Shown: positions 1 through 10,358, counted from the first letter of the stretch. The stretch is DNA of 32,187 nt from Chara braunii (GCA_003427395.1 BFEA01000707.1:629534-661720); one strand, 5' to 3'. Notes: generated by a model from the sequence alone, not told the origin. A program made the numbers and translations.

Positions 1-29
<29 letters not shown>
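1..29. repeat. (CT)n microsatellite at window start
   Basis: Uninterrupted CT dinucleotide run. The window ends in a GA run (32177-32187), so both borders are the same dinucleotide class read in opposite senses. A plausible reason is that an assembly contig stops in these runs. Confidence 0.95.
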
Positions 30-31
<2 letters not shown>

Positions 32-1770
32 GCAACAACGACGAAGCCCAGCGATGGCAGACGGGGCAGACATGGTCGCACGTGGGGGAACTCGCAACGG
101 CCATTACGCGGTGCGAAACCACCCTCGTTTTTTTTTTTCCCTTTTTCGTTCCAGGGGTTTTCGTCTGTACAGTTTCGGGGATTCCGTAGGTAGGCGCGGC
201 GGGCAGGTCCAAATGGCCAACAGCTACCGGCCTTGTCCCACATGGGCCTGCGACGCCTTCACCATTTCGGTCGGCCGAACTGACTCCGAGGCCCTGAGGT
301 CGCGGTGTTGTCGGTGCGAATACCCTTACAAGGGTGTCCGCCCTGGTTTTGCAAGCGACAAATAGGTGTGGTTTAAAATTCAAGTATTCCGCGCGAGGCG
401 CGGCTGAGTCTGTGATTTAAGTTGACTAGATGGTTGACTAGTGTAGAGGGTGTGTGGGCGCGCAGGCTTTGAGGCGCGCGTGATTTTTTTACTTGATGAT
501 TGAAGAGTCGGCGTGCCTGCCGGCCTGAATTTTATTTCTGATTAAGTTAGGATTAAAAAGATTTTGTCTCTTTGACTATTGTGCTTGCCTGTGACTTGTG
601 AGTACGTGTGGAGGACGGCATAGACAACAGCGTGATTTTGAAGACATTCGGTAAATCCGCGCGTTGCTCGGTATCTGGTTATTTAGGTGTCCACTAAAAT
701 TAGATCCAACCTTGGGCCTAGCAATATTGATTACGAAGTCGAATTGTCATCAAAAGAGACCCAGGGATCGAGGTCAAACGGCAACGACGCGGTGCCGGTT
801 TTAGAGGCCGTCGCGGCAGTCAAGAACATTGAGCCTGCGCCTCCCTTGGTTGACCTACGGGTTCTGTGCGCATTCAGGATGCTGGATAAATTCCTCTGTT
901 CCGACTGTTTTTGAAACACGGACCGAGGAGTTCAACATGCATACTAGCCGATAGGTTGATTAGCCCACGAGGTGGAAGAAACTTGGGTGGTGCAAGTCCT
1001 TTGCGGGCGTACCGCCCACCAGCCGTGAATCGGGCGTGGGAGGTTTGAGTGCGAGCATGCCCGTTGGGGCCCACAGAAAAGTTGACTGAGCCCGGACGGA
1101 GCGGCCCCAGGGCACTATAAAGAAGCCCGCGGCGGGGCTCTGCTCGGGCCAGCCCCATGGAACCTCTTTCCATAACAGGCTCTAAGGTTCCCATTAGAAA
1201 ATTTTGTTACTATTACCACAAATCTCCGCCGAGACCTGTGGTATCCTAGGCTAATACTACGAACCTGCAAAGAGGCACGTGCCCCCGACATTGTGGCTAC
1301 AGTCTGTGTGTGAGGGCCGCCCTTCCGGACCTAGAGAGGAGGGGAGAACCCGGTGGAGGGGTGCGGCGATACCGACTTACAGTTCTTCGTCGGGCCCAGA
1401 TATAGGGGAAAAGGTGATCGAGCCAGCTGGTAGCTAGCTCCCTTCGAAACCTCCGTCAAGCTTGACTGAGAGGGTCGGGCTTACGAGGCTGTCGGACCAT
1501 GTGGGTTGGAGCGGTCTGGCGAAAGACTGCGCAAGCGAAGAGCGGAGACAACAACGGGTGGGGTGACTACGGTGAAGACTGAGACGAAATCCTAGAGGGG
1601 CGGGTCCGACTAGGCTATGTGGGCAGCAGCGGACGGAGCAAGGCAGCGGAGCGACAGTGTTAAGGCAACAGAGCGGAGTACCAGAAAGGGAAGGAACCCG
1701 GTCGGGTATCGCGGCGGGTGCAGATTGAGATGAGGTAGGCGGAGAGGAGATTGGGCGCAATGAGGGATAC
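30..1770. other. Unassigned region with scattered hairpins
   Basis: No gene, RNA gene or known mobile element is recognised here. The few open frames are under about 110 codons, overlap on both strands and show no domain. One dispersed palindrome (316-341, listed separately) lies inside. Smaller inverted pairs are visible, for example GGAACCT at 1159 with AGGTTCC at 1185. CpG is frequent. Confidence 0.5.
316..341 (+). repeat. Dispersed ACCCTTACAAGGGT palindrome, copy 1
   Basis: The core ACCCTT-AC-AAGGGT is preceded by GTCGGTGCG and followed by TCCGCCCTGGTTTTGCAA. The arms pair over about 12 positions with one mismatch and one G-T pair. The same core with related flanks recurs at 11472, 27532 and 30855. 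The CCCTGGTTTT-GCAA flank recurs in reverse complement beside the 27.5 kb copy. Function unknown. Confidence 0.7.
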
Positions 1771-1775
1771 GGAGC

Positions 1776-1984
1776 TTGCTCGACTCTTGATGAAATCGAG
1801 CAGGACAAGAACGGAGGTCGGGGTTTTTTAGGTCGGCGAGTGTGAATATGTGGCCAGATTGAGCAGGGAGAATAGAGTAAGAGGTAGAGTAGGGAGAGGT
1901 TGCGCAGAGCTATGGAGGGAACGAGAAGAAGAAGACGGGGAAGAAAATAAGAGTCTTGCTCGTTCCTTGATGAAAACGAGCAAG
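1776..1984 (+). repeat. Two-copy hairpin repeat with CTTGATGAAA loop
   Basis: Two units about 180 bp apart. Copy 1 (1776-1802) has stem TTGCTCGA / TCGAGCA. Copy 2 (1955-1984) has stem CTTGCTCGT / ACGAGCAAG. The loop is nearly constant (CTCTTGATGAAA and TCCTTGATGAAA), while one stem pair is A-T in one copy and T-A in the other. Each copy is followed by a T-run and a GGCGGCGA-like or GTCGGCGA-like string. The DNA between copies is purine-rich. Confidence 0.65.
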
Positions 1985-2124
1985 AGTGGAGTTAGTTCAG
2001 AGGTTTTTAAGGGCGGCGAATTCACTGGTAGTGTTAGTTTTGATGATAGGTTGGTAGATTAAAAATTAGTAGGTGAATGAAGTGCATGGAAGCATCGTGT
2101 GGGAAAATACGGTGGGGCCAGATA

Positions 2125-2335
2125 TGTATCTCCCCTTGTTTTAGCGGAAGATTCATTCGATTTTGGATCGTCGCTCTTTCATTTGAGAAGGGTTGTGACA
2201 GGCGGGCAGCATGGTAGCAAAGTTACCTATTGGCAGAGGTGTGGTTTACCCTCAGGATGGGGTAGTCTCTCCATACCTCTCAGCACGCATGGCAGATAAT
2301 GCAGTGTATCCATCCATATGCTAGCGGACGATTCA
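2125..2335 (+). repeat. CTAGAAC-loop hairpin family, two plus-strand copies
   Basis: Copies at 2125-2156 and 2305-2335 follow the plan TGTATC(Y)-(M)CC, a ten-base loop resembling TTGTTCTAGC, then GGWAGATTCA. The stem strands pair imperfectly. Further copies lie on the minus strand at 13.7 kb and 25.0-25.6 kb, so the left and right parts of the window carry them in opposite orientation. Similar weak peptides appear at the 2.3 and 13.7 kb copies only because the DNA repeat is shared. Confidence 0.6.
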
Positions 2336-2339
2336 TCGA

Positions 2340-2990
2340 GTTGGACATGGGCTTGGTGCAGCTGATCAGGTCTGGGGTTGCGAGCGCAGCTGATGAACTT
2401 TGCACGCTAGAGAGGGAGAGAGAGGGTCGTATAGAAGAGAGAAGGGGAGGCCTACTAGCTGACTACGGGGTGTGTTTTTCTATGAGCTCACGAGAAGAGC
2501 TATTCTACTCCGGTTGTGTAATCGGAAGGGGGCAGAGTGGGGTTAACCGTGAAGCGGGGCACTGACCTGTGGATTGTGGCTTGCTCACCTTGCTGGAAGC
2601 GATGGAAACGACATACCGGTTAAGAAGGGCGAAGGGTTGCTGCGTGAGATTGTTGAGTGCATGTGGGGAACCGGGTCCAGGCAGTCTGTGGATCAGTTGG
2701 TAAGAAGTTCGGACGACGGATCAAGCGGTCTGAGGCTCAATCTTTAGTGGGATCATGTACGCCGGAACAAATCGTAACGTTGACTGGGGCAAAAACTGAG
2801 AAGAGAGAGGGCAACGGGAAGGACCGAGACACTGTGCGGTATATGGGGGGCTGCATACGAAGAGAGGGTATGTACGTACCTCATTGGGACGATGAGGCGA
2901 ATTCGAAAGCCAGCCACCATGCAGATATGATTGAATGATGTTTCGCGACCCAGAGGGTGCTTCAATTTCAATAAGAACAGTTGCTCGGCA
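2340..2990. other. Unassigned region, no supported gene
   Basis: Short open frames occur in all plus frames, the longest about 93 codons at 2657-2938. A second frame around 2565-2745 reads like protein for 60 codons. The two overlap and neither has a recognisable domain or codon signature, so coding is not supported. Confidence 0.4.
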
Positions 2991-2998
2991 ACAGTGTT

Positions 2999-3412
2999 CG
3001 CAGAGCTAACGTCTGCAGGCAGATAGCTACAGAATGGTTGTGCGTTATACTTGAGGTCGTTGTTACAGATTAAAGCGAATCGTAAGGCTAGCTAGACTCC
3101 GACTGCAGAGAATGAGGGAGAAGGTGTGTAGAGGAACGAGAGTGGGGCTAGCTACAGGGATGGCTACAGGGCTGAAAACCTGCCTACGAACCAGAGAGCT
3201 GTGTTGCTGATTGAATGAAAAAGTTGGAGGGAGGCCACAAGGCTGCAGACCTGCCGGCTAGTCATGTGCCGTTATCCCATCAGAGCGGTGGGGCGGGGGA
3301 ACAACCGCAGAGCTAAAGACTCATCTACTGGCCGATGTAGGTACCAACTCAATCAAGCAAAGCTGCAGCAATACAGCCGCAGGAACTGCAGATCCGTCCA
3401 CTGGCTGGTCTA
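2999..3412 (+). repeat. Degenerate tandem repeat, about 70 bp unit
   Basis: Units contain a GCAGAGCTAAAGAC-like string followed by CTACTGGCCGATG. They start near 2999, 3171, 3240, 3307 and 3379, so the last four are spaced about 67-72 bp. Similarity between units is moderate. The array lies just outside the left arm of the large inverted repeat. Confidence 0.5.
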
Positions 3413-4294
3413 TGTCTCGTTTCATCATCCTGTGCAATAACGGACCAGCTACGAGTTGCAGGGCCACTGCTGTTGACCGAGCCGCTGGTTATTGGGTTGT
3501 GGTTGGTATGACTACGCAGACTGCAGCTTGTTGTGCACTGTTATACCTCGCAATGTATATTGTGCACCTAGTTGAGCATGCGCAGTGGCTTTTTAGTGAA
3601 CGATCTAATTTGAGTACGCTCCTCCTATGCTGCAAAACGACAACGGGTTGGAGGAAGTAACTTGCAATTTGAGTAAGTGGCCAAAGCCTGTAAAGGGGAT
3701 TATTGTTGATGATTGAAGGGTCGCTAAGAAGTCCACAACAGGCAGCTTGACTACAACTTATTTAACTATTACGTTTTTTACCATCATTGCGGGACCCTCA
3801 GGCGATTCAAGGCAACAAGGCCCTCTCTCGCGAGTCTGAGCGCACCATTCTTGTATCTGAAAGTCTCAACCTATCTTCTTCTGCCCTTCTTACTCTAAGT
3901 CTAGTCTGCTGGTTCTGAGGGGAAGGCGACAGGCGGGATTGCAACTCGTAGGACCGCATCAAAACTCTGTGGGGAGTCCACCCACCGATTGCGGGAACTC
4001 TGCTTGAACCTAGGCGAGGTTCTGGAAGCAGGGAACTGACAGGTATACATTTCTTTATCTGTATGACCCCACTATACCCAAGTTTGCCTACCTCCTTTTA
4101 GTTTGACTGATGTATGCATGAGATTGCCCCTATGACTTTGCTTTCTTTCAGGACCTAATCAGACTGAATGGAAGGAATGCATGTGTGTGAAGCCTAAGTT
4201 TCTCTTTATTTTGACTGAAAGCGGGTTAAGAAACGAACTGGTGGAAGGTGGGAGGAAGACAGACTGCATGCGTTTGACCGAATCAACCAAGGAC

Positions 4295-4905
4295 CGGGCA
4301 TTGTTTCTAAGTTGAATGACCCAAGGCTATGTTTATTTGACTGTTTTCTGAAGGGTCAGACATTGTTTCTAAGTTGAATGGTCTGGTTGCTATGTTTATT
4401 TTCTGAGGGTTTACCTTATGTGAAGAGTTTTCTTGTTTTGTTCTGAGGGAGGATTTTGGTCTAAGGCTGAACATTGTTTTTAAGCTGAATAGCTTAGCCT
4501 GAAAACCACGCACATAAGTACAACTTGAGTGTAAAGAACGTACTTTACTTATATTTGCATGTGAATTGGCAGCTGGGCATTGTTTCCAAGCCGAATGGTC
4601 CAACGCTAAGCCAGATTATAAATAAAAAAAAAACAAAAATTACAGAGTATAATTGGAAATAGTCTAGGCAAGTTGAATATTGTTTCCACGCCGAATGGTT
4701 CAGTCCCCTGCCCATATTTGCTTTTCTTTTGAGAACAAAGTCAGAAAGTTATTAAATTTTGGATATTAAACAGTTCAGGGCGGTTAGGTATTGTTTCCAA
4801 GCCGAATGGTTTAGTCGGATGCTCAAAGAAGAGAAAAGTAGTAGTGCAGCCTGTTCGTGTATATCCTAAGGCACGCAGGACATTGTTTCCAAGCTGAATG
4901 GTCTA
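4295..4905 (+). repeat. Seven-copy hairpin array, loop GTTTCTAAGTTG
   Basis: ATTG anchors lie at 4300, 4362, 4472, 4579, 4679, 4790 and 4882. Each unit is a stem ending CATT, a loop of form GTTTCYAAGYYG, then AATG and the other stem strand. Stems differ between units yet stay matched: CAGACATT with AATGGTCTG at 4362, GGGCATT with AATGACCC at 4300. Several carry the same one-base bulge. Spacers between units are not conserved. The reverse-complement array at 21.0-22.87 kb has ten units. Confidence 0.8.
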
Positions 4906-5224
4906 GCACTTGTGTCATATGTAAGTTGGGTATAAGGGTTGAATTACCTGAAGGTTCATGAACTATTTTATATAAATGAACTTGGGATGAGGAGAGTACT
5001 TACCTTTGTGGTTTGGTCTGCATGTGACTGAGTGCGACCACTACTTAGTCTGAGTTTCAATTTGATAGGTAGTTGCCTTAGTTGCTCGCCACGTGCTAGA
5101 GCCATAAAAGTTAGTTTCAATTTCTGCATATTATGGACTAAGTTTATTTGTACTTAGGTCAATTTTTGCATTTTTTTGGATCATTTATTATACTTGGTCT
5201 CGTATAAATTTTGGTAAGTCACTC

Positions 5225-5830
5225 TCTCTACGGGAAGTGTTACCGAAATTTCTACAAAATCAAGGAGTTAGTCAGATTTTGCCTTTTTCAGGGTCCAGTT
5301 GTTCTGACTCTTTAACTTAGTAAAAATCTGAAAAACCTCTTTTTTCGTAAGGGAGTGCTGCCCAAATTTTTGTTAATTCGGGGAGTTAGACAAAATTGAG
5401 CCTTGAGAAGTCAAAGTCACTTTTTTAATTCTGAACTTAGCTTTACGTAAATCTTGGAATAACACTTTTTTTACAGGAAGCGCTGCCGAAATTTCTACAA
5501 ATCTAAGGAGTTAGCTAAATTTTGTCTTAGCTGAACTCATGTCTTGATTCTGAGTTCATATTGGAAGTTTACCTTTCTAAAGGAAGTGTTGCCCAAAGTT
5601 TTACTAATTTAGGGAGTTTGACAAATTTTGACTTTTCAGAATTAGGGATTATTCTTAGTTTTATATTTGAGCTATTATAAATTATGCGAAGGCACTTTCC
5701 TTACGGGAAGCGCGACCGAAATTTTCTTAGTTTAGAGGAGTTAGATTATATTTTGACTGGTGGCAATTCTGGCAGTCCACTCCGTATAGAGGAGATTCTG
5801 CCAAAGATCTACCATTCCATTAGGCACTGG
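5225..5830 (+). repeat. Tandem repeat, six units of about 110-125 bp
   Basis: Unit starts near 5230, 5350, 5477, 5582, 5704 and 5789. The consensus runs GGGAAGYGYTGCCGAAATTT then CTACAAATCTAAGGAGTTAG then a CAAATTTTG string. Six matching units in reverse complement occupy 20100-20800. The copy number is equal in both arms, unlike the hairpin array. Confidence 0.75.
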
Positions 5831-5879
5831 TTTAGGAGTAGACTTAGGATTAGTTAAGTAGAATGACTCTTGGTGGACA

Positions 5880-6352
5880 ACGAAAAAAATTTCTAAAATT
5901 AAATAATCATTCTATAGTAAAATTACAATCTAAATTTCAAATTTTCATTCAATCTTAAAAAATGTCATTCCAATTTTAAAATTTTTCATTTTACTTGCAA
6001 ACTTTCATTGCAAGAATAGGGTATCCCTTCTTATTTGAACCGCATGCTAGAGATGGAATGAAAGTCTGGATGAGTTCATGAAATATTTTAATTGGACTGT
6101 CATTCTAAGTAAGGATTTTCAGTCATAAATAGGTTAATCCAATCCAAATTAGAAGATATTTGTTGTAGTAGAATGAAAATTTAATTAAAATATTTCATAA
6201 ACTCGTCCAGACTTTCATTCCATCTTGAACAAATAGATGTAGTTGAAATGGAAAACTCATTTTTAGACGGTAGCTTATCAAATAAAACTAAAAATTTTAG
6301 AATTGGACGAACATTGGAATGATAATTTATAAATATGAAGGATTTTTTTTCT
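5880..6352. mobile_element. Foldback MITE-like insertion in left arm
   Basis: AT-rich element of about 470 bp with nested inverted repeats. The inner arms 6055-6106 and 6170-6221 match over 52 bp with about seven differences and share GGAATGAAAGTCTGGA. The outer ends (A-rich then AATCATTC at 5914; GGAATGATAATT at 6316 followed by T-rich DNA) are also inverted. The right arm lacks this stretch: removing it makes the left interval between tandem array and double hairpin similar in length to the right. No coding capacity. The target duplication is not certain. Confidence 0.65.
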
Positions 6353-6518
6353 TATGGAATGTTTTTTCAACTTTCATTTCTCGTGGGAATTTTTCTGCTG
6401 GAATTATGATATAGAGATTACTCTCGATTTGAACTTATAGACTTAGCTCGGGGATTGGTCTGCCTTGTATTACAGGTCCTTTTTTAACATTGATTCAAAG
6501 TCAAGACTATATCCAGCT

Positions 6519-6558
6519 TGATCCTACAAGGATCACCTTCTGTCATCAGTGATAACAG
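6519..6558 (+). repeat. Double hairpin at inner end of left arm
   Basis: Two adjacent hairpins: TGATCCT-ACA-AGGATCA (6519-6535, seven perfect pairs), then CTGTCATC-AGT-GATAACAG (6540-6558, seven pairs and one C-A mismatch). The right arm has the counterpart at 19909-19949 with changed loop and stem bases. It marks the last clear similarity of the large arms. Confidence 0.65.
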
Positions 6559-6639
6559 GCCGGTTGCTGCATCGGTCTACGACTTAACTCAGAAAACCCC
6601 GCTTTATTGTTGAATGTTTCTTAAGGATTTCTTAGTCGG

Positions 6640-7672
6640 ACGTTGGTCCTGAACCTGGATTCAAGGTCCTTGTCCAGGACATCCAATACCCTCGACTCTG
6701 CAGGGAAGGAATCCTCCCCCTCGTAGAGCCTATTTGCCATGCCTACTGAGACACTCAGGCCAAAGGCCGGAGGTCTCGTGACGGCCGCACGGCTATTCCT
6801 TCAGCCATGCAATATCGTGAGGGAGTAGACCCGCACGATACTTCGAGTCTGACACTTGAGTGTCATAAGCGGTACTCGAATCCACGAGGGACCGCTTGAT
6901 TATGGGTACTACATAGTACGCCATCATTGCGACTGCTTGCGTATGCATTGCTAGTCGATATGAGTAGGTCCCTGCGTCCGCGCGGTTTTATACTAAGTCT
7001 CGCGTGTTACGCCTATCCGATTTCCGCATCGGAAAGTTCTGGTATGGTTACTAAGGGACTCGGAGTGTTGTTGCGTTGGTTGTTTTGTGTTGTTTCGTGT
7101 ATGTGTGCGTATGTGTGTGTGCTTTTAGTTTTATGTTCTTTATAGTGGTATGCGCGTCCCGTGTGGGATGCGTCCTAGTCGACCGGTCGCGCTTGGGACC
7201 TCAGCCCCCCAAGATGTCGGTTAGCGTGCGGGTCCGATAGAGGCGTAATACCTCGCGTACCCCCTATGCTACAACGAACGAGAAATGCCCTCAGCTGGTC
7301 CACCTCTGCAATTGCAACTGGTCAACTTTCGTACTGTGGACTGGTAGCTCGGCGGGGATACGCCCACCGAAGGGAGGTGACAACTTCCATAAGGTGGAGG
7401 TAAGTCGTGCCTCGTGTAGGCCCTATCTTGTCGTAGGGGCTCGCGAGAGGTACGGCGGGCACACTCAGCCAGAGTGGCTTGCGGAAGCTCCATATGCATT
7501 TGCGACAAGGATTAAAAACCAACTCCTGCGTGACACGATCGGGAGGGTCCCGCGTTGCCTCGTGCGGTGCCGGACCGATGCGCTTGACATCTCGTTAACG
7601 GGAAAGACCCGCAGACGATGTATGGACCAAGTACTTGTGGTTTAAGCTTAGGGTGTTGAACCACTTGTACAT
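6640..7672 (+). repeat. Nested inverted-repeat module, copy 1 (left arm)
   Basis: Matches the reverse complement of about 10688-11400. Clear blocks: GAGTGTC near 6858; ATGGGTAC then CATCATTGCGACTG near 6901-6933; TCCTAGTCGACC at 7172; TACCCCCTATGCTA at 7258; GAGGTGACAACT then GGAGGTAAGT near 7374-7404; the TCTTGTCG hairpin at 7407-7452; CTGCGTGACAC near 7527. The module ends in a weak GTACTTGTGGTT / AACCACTTGTAC hairpin (7631-7670). Similarity starts securely near 6840; the extension outward to 6640 is tentative. No credible coding region lies inside. Confidence 0.7.
7407..7452 (+). repeat. TCTTGTCG-loop hairpin, copy 1
   Basis: Outer stem GTGCCTC with GAGAGGTAC, inner stem CCCTA with TAGGG, loop TCTTGTCG. 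The same two-tier structure occurs at 10825-10870 (minus), 19133-19180 and 26629-26672, with stems that differ in sequence but mostly still pair. Confidence 0.7.
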
Positions 7673-7730
7673 TTCCTGGCTATTTTTTTCAGACTCGCGG
7701 CCCGTCACAGCAACGACTTCCCAGGGTGTC

Positions 7731-7930
7731 GTTTTGCTGGATATCCATCTAGACAAAATGGGTTGTACGCGATGCCCATTTTGCCTGGATGGATATCCAG
7801 CAACCATCCAGACAAAATGGGTTCAAGTTGTACACGATGCCTATTTTGCCTGGATGAATATCCAGCAACCATCCAAACAAAATGAGTTCTACTTGATGCC
7901 CATTTTGCTTGGATTGATATCCAGCAAAAC
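7731..7930. repeat. Triple tandem hairpin
   Basis: Three consecutive hairpins share arm sequence. The first (7735-7803) pairs two 28-base arms with only two mismatches; the arms begin TGCTGGATATCCATC and contain GACAAAATGGG. The second (about 7803-7868) and third (about 7869-7926) reuse the CATCCAGACAAAATG and CATTTTGCCTGGATG arms with changed loops. The whole block is bounded by GTTTTGCTGGATAT and its inverse ending at 7930. The 182-codon frame across it is a by-product of the repeats. Could be a foldback element or a small-RNA precursor locus. Confidence 0.75.
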
Positions 7931-8540
7931 ACTGTCTCGGAACTTCTCAAAAGATGCGGTCATACACAAGCCGCATAATTGTTTTTCGAGCGCGGAAAGG
8001 TGCTGGTGGTTTGAGCAAGATCTGTTGCATACATGCAGGCCAAAGTTGTCTTTAGTAACCTTTAGTCATTGCCTGGCCTTGAGGCCAAAATGGTGTATCC
8101 AACTAAAAGCAGCCTTGACCCTTACACTAGTTCAAGGACTATGGGACTTCAAGACCTATTGTCAAACTGTGAGGGAATGTTGAGGTCAATGTCTGGTGAT
8201 GCCAGGGGTGTCAAGTAGGGTATGAGAGTCGGAATGACAACCTCATATAAGAGGGCTAGCTAGGTTACAGGGCAACGCCACCCACCCCAGCTCCGACCTT
8301 CGTCGACGAGATTGTCGCCTTTGGTCAAGTATTGTAATTTCCTTCCACCCTCATCAATCCCTAGATCTCTATCGAGGCCTCAAGCTCCCATAAAGGTTAC
8401 ATGGCGATGCCCCAGCGTCGTCCAACGTCGTTCTGATTTCGATTCAACCTGGGCAAAAACACGATAAAAGCTCAATTAGGAGATCGACCAGACTATAATG
8501 TAACCTAAGAATTCTGATCTGATAATAGTGGGATCCTGAA
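7931..8540. other. Unassigned region
   Basis: No gene, repeat or RNA signature recognised. It contains AAGGCCAGGCA-like inverted fragments near 8039-8092 and otherwise looks single copy in this window. Confidence 0.4.
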
Positions 8541-9405
8541 CAAACAACCAATCTGATGATGACGATGATGATAATGATGATACTTGATGTTGATTGACCC
8601 TCCCCTATATACCCCTCCTTTTTTCCCCTCTTACCACCCCTCCTCTCCCTTGCTGCCCCCACTAATCAGAACCACTTTGTTGTTGAGCGGTTCCTCACAA
8701 CCCCAACAATAGGAAAGCCTATCTCTACCCTATTCCCCTCAAAGAAGGTCGTTCCCCCCAAAAAACCTACCTCAAGCTATCTCTGTCCTACTCTGCCACT
8801 GCTAGTAGATGATGTTCCACGTTCCATCTCTCCCAGCCCCAGAGTTAGACAGTCGCCCTTGTCTGTCTTTGTTCTCTATATAGGAAAATACTTCCCACCT
8901 TATATTCCCCCTGCAGAAAAGAGCTCTCCCCACTCAATCCATCATACCCTCCACGCCAACAACCTTGTGGGGAAGATATTTACAACCTCAAGTATAGAAA
9001 AAAAAAGGGAAATATGAATTGAGAGGTTGATGACGATGATGATGATGATGATAATTATGGTTGATGAAGCCGATGAGAATGAAATTTTTTTCTCCTCCCC
9101 CTCCCCCCCTCCTACTTTTCATGCTGACACTTGTTGCCTCCGCTAAACAGAAATGCCCTGATCAAGAGCAGTCATAATTAGCCCAAACTAGGGTCAGACC
9201 CACTCCTCCCATTCTCCCTACAAGGTATTTCGTTCCCCCAAAAGTCTACCTCGATTAGCCCTTTGCCCAATCTGCCACCGCTGTGATATAATCCCATCCC
9301 CATATTAGTACAATCCCCAAAATCTGCCCTGACTCCCTACAAGGCAATCACCTCCCGCCTTGTGATGCCCCTGCAGAGGAAAGCTCTCCCCCATCTTACC
9401 ATCTC
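8541..9405. repeat. Tandem duplication, about 460 bp period
   Basis: Two diverged direct copies. Anchors are a GATGATGACGATGATG run near 8557 and 9027, a CGTTCCCCC string at 8749 and 9231, and CCCCTGCAG followed by AAAGAGCTCTCCC or AAAGCTCTCCC at 8908 and 9368. Both are C/T-rich on the plus strand between GAT-rich edges. No coding frame persists through either copy. Confidence 0.6.
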
Positions 9406-10080
9406 AGCCAAATCAAAACATTAGTTAACGAAGGGAGAGTTAGAAAAGAGGAAAGAAAACTCAATGAAGATGACAAGTGATGATGACGGCGAGAAGTGTT
9501 CTAGGATGAAGAGACTAACGAATATGTTAATGAGAAGAAGCAACACAGTGATGAGGAAAACCCACTGCACCCTGATGATGTCAACAATCAACGTCAAGAT
9601 GGCGAGAAGATTGAATTTACTGCGCCCTAGAAGAGCACGATGATGAAAGCAGCGCACTGCGGGATAAATATATATATATTTTTTACCGCAGTAAATTGAT
9701 GATGATGTATCGACGATGAAAGCTTTGACGAGGATGATGAGAGGTAGGAAGATAATGGGCAGTGAAGATGATGACCCATTGACCCGTAATGAAGAATTAT
9801 GAATTGATACACATTAGTATGAACGACTCCGGATGATGATTCCCCGCAGTGATGACATTGATGATAATTTTGATATTCTTGATGGATAACATGCACAAGA
9901 TAGACAATAAAAAAAATAAAACTGAGCAACTCCCTTGACGATGACTCCTTGATGATCCTCCACTTGAGAATGCGGGCTATCGCTTTGATGATGTAGACAA
10001 GCGAAGTCCAACGCACTTCAGTCTCCATGGGGCGAACTCCACTTTCTTCCACCGACATTGACATTGGCACCAACTCGCTT
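9406..10080. other. GAT/GAC-rich low-complexity region
   Basis: Repeated GAT, GAC and GAA triplets on the plus strand, continuing the edges of the preceding duplication. All plus frames hold short Asp/Glu-rich stretches broken by stops, for example a frame around 9511-9628. This may be decayed acidic coding sequence or simple-sequence DNA; nothing decides between them. Confidence 0.45.
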
Positions 10081-10358
10081 GAGCATTACAACCTCCTAAA
10101 GGGGCGTTAGTTGTTGAGTACTTCGTGTGGAAGTCACAGAGAGACTGTTCGAGCAGCCGCCACCGCCACTACTCTCTCATCTCCACTGTAACTTAGACCA
10201 GACGCCTCGTCAGCCCGTGACGTGGCTTGGCCTAGTGCCTCTGGTTTCTGCACGTGCATTAAGCGCTCACTCTGACCACTTCACCACTTCTGCCATATAC
10301 CACTCACACAACTTTTGGGTGCTCATGCCACATCAACATTCGCATCTCCCATAAGTAG

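Larger units (their letters stand above)
3715..6600 (+). repeat. Left arm of large diverged inverted repeat
   Basis: This stretch is collinear with the reverse complement of 19850-23365. Shared landmarks in order are: GGGTCGCTA at 3719; ATTGCGGG then TCAAGGCAACAAGGC near 3788-3822; CACCGATTGCG-GAACTCTG then GAACCTAGGC near 3982-4014; a pyrimidine tract ending CAG at 4151; the hairpin array from 4295; a 110-bp tandem array from 5225; and a double hairpin at 6519-6558. Similarity is clear but far from identical, so the arms are old or are separate insertions of one family in opposite orientation. No flanking target duplication could be assigned. No transposase is seen. Confidence 0.75.

Noticed and set aside
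316-341. ACCCTTACAAGGGT as telomere-type repeat
   Set aside because: Single palindromic copies, not tandem TTTAGGG-like arrays.
1784-1795. CTTGATGAAA loop as a hammerhead ribozyme or C/D snoRNA box
   Set aside because: The hammerhead core needs CTGATGA and GAAA separated by a stem, and no D box or second core strand is present.
3577-3600. GCGCAGTGGC string as U4 snRNA
   Set aside because: Only ten bases match and the downstream sequence does not follow U4.
4295-4905. CRISPR array
   Set aside because: The host is eukaryotic, the repeated part varies in its stems, and spacing is irregular.
7348-7362. TGGTAGCTCGGCGGGG as a tRNA A box
   Set aside because: No B box or cloverleaf follows in copy 1, and the corresponding place in copy 2 is not A-box-like.
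7635-8183. Longest clean open frame (182 codons)
   Set aside because: It runs through the triple hairpin, and its repeated peptides simply mirror the inverted DNA repeats; a frame on the opposite strand is also open there.
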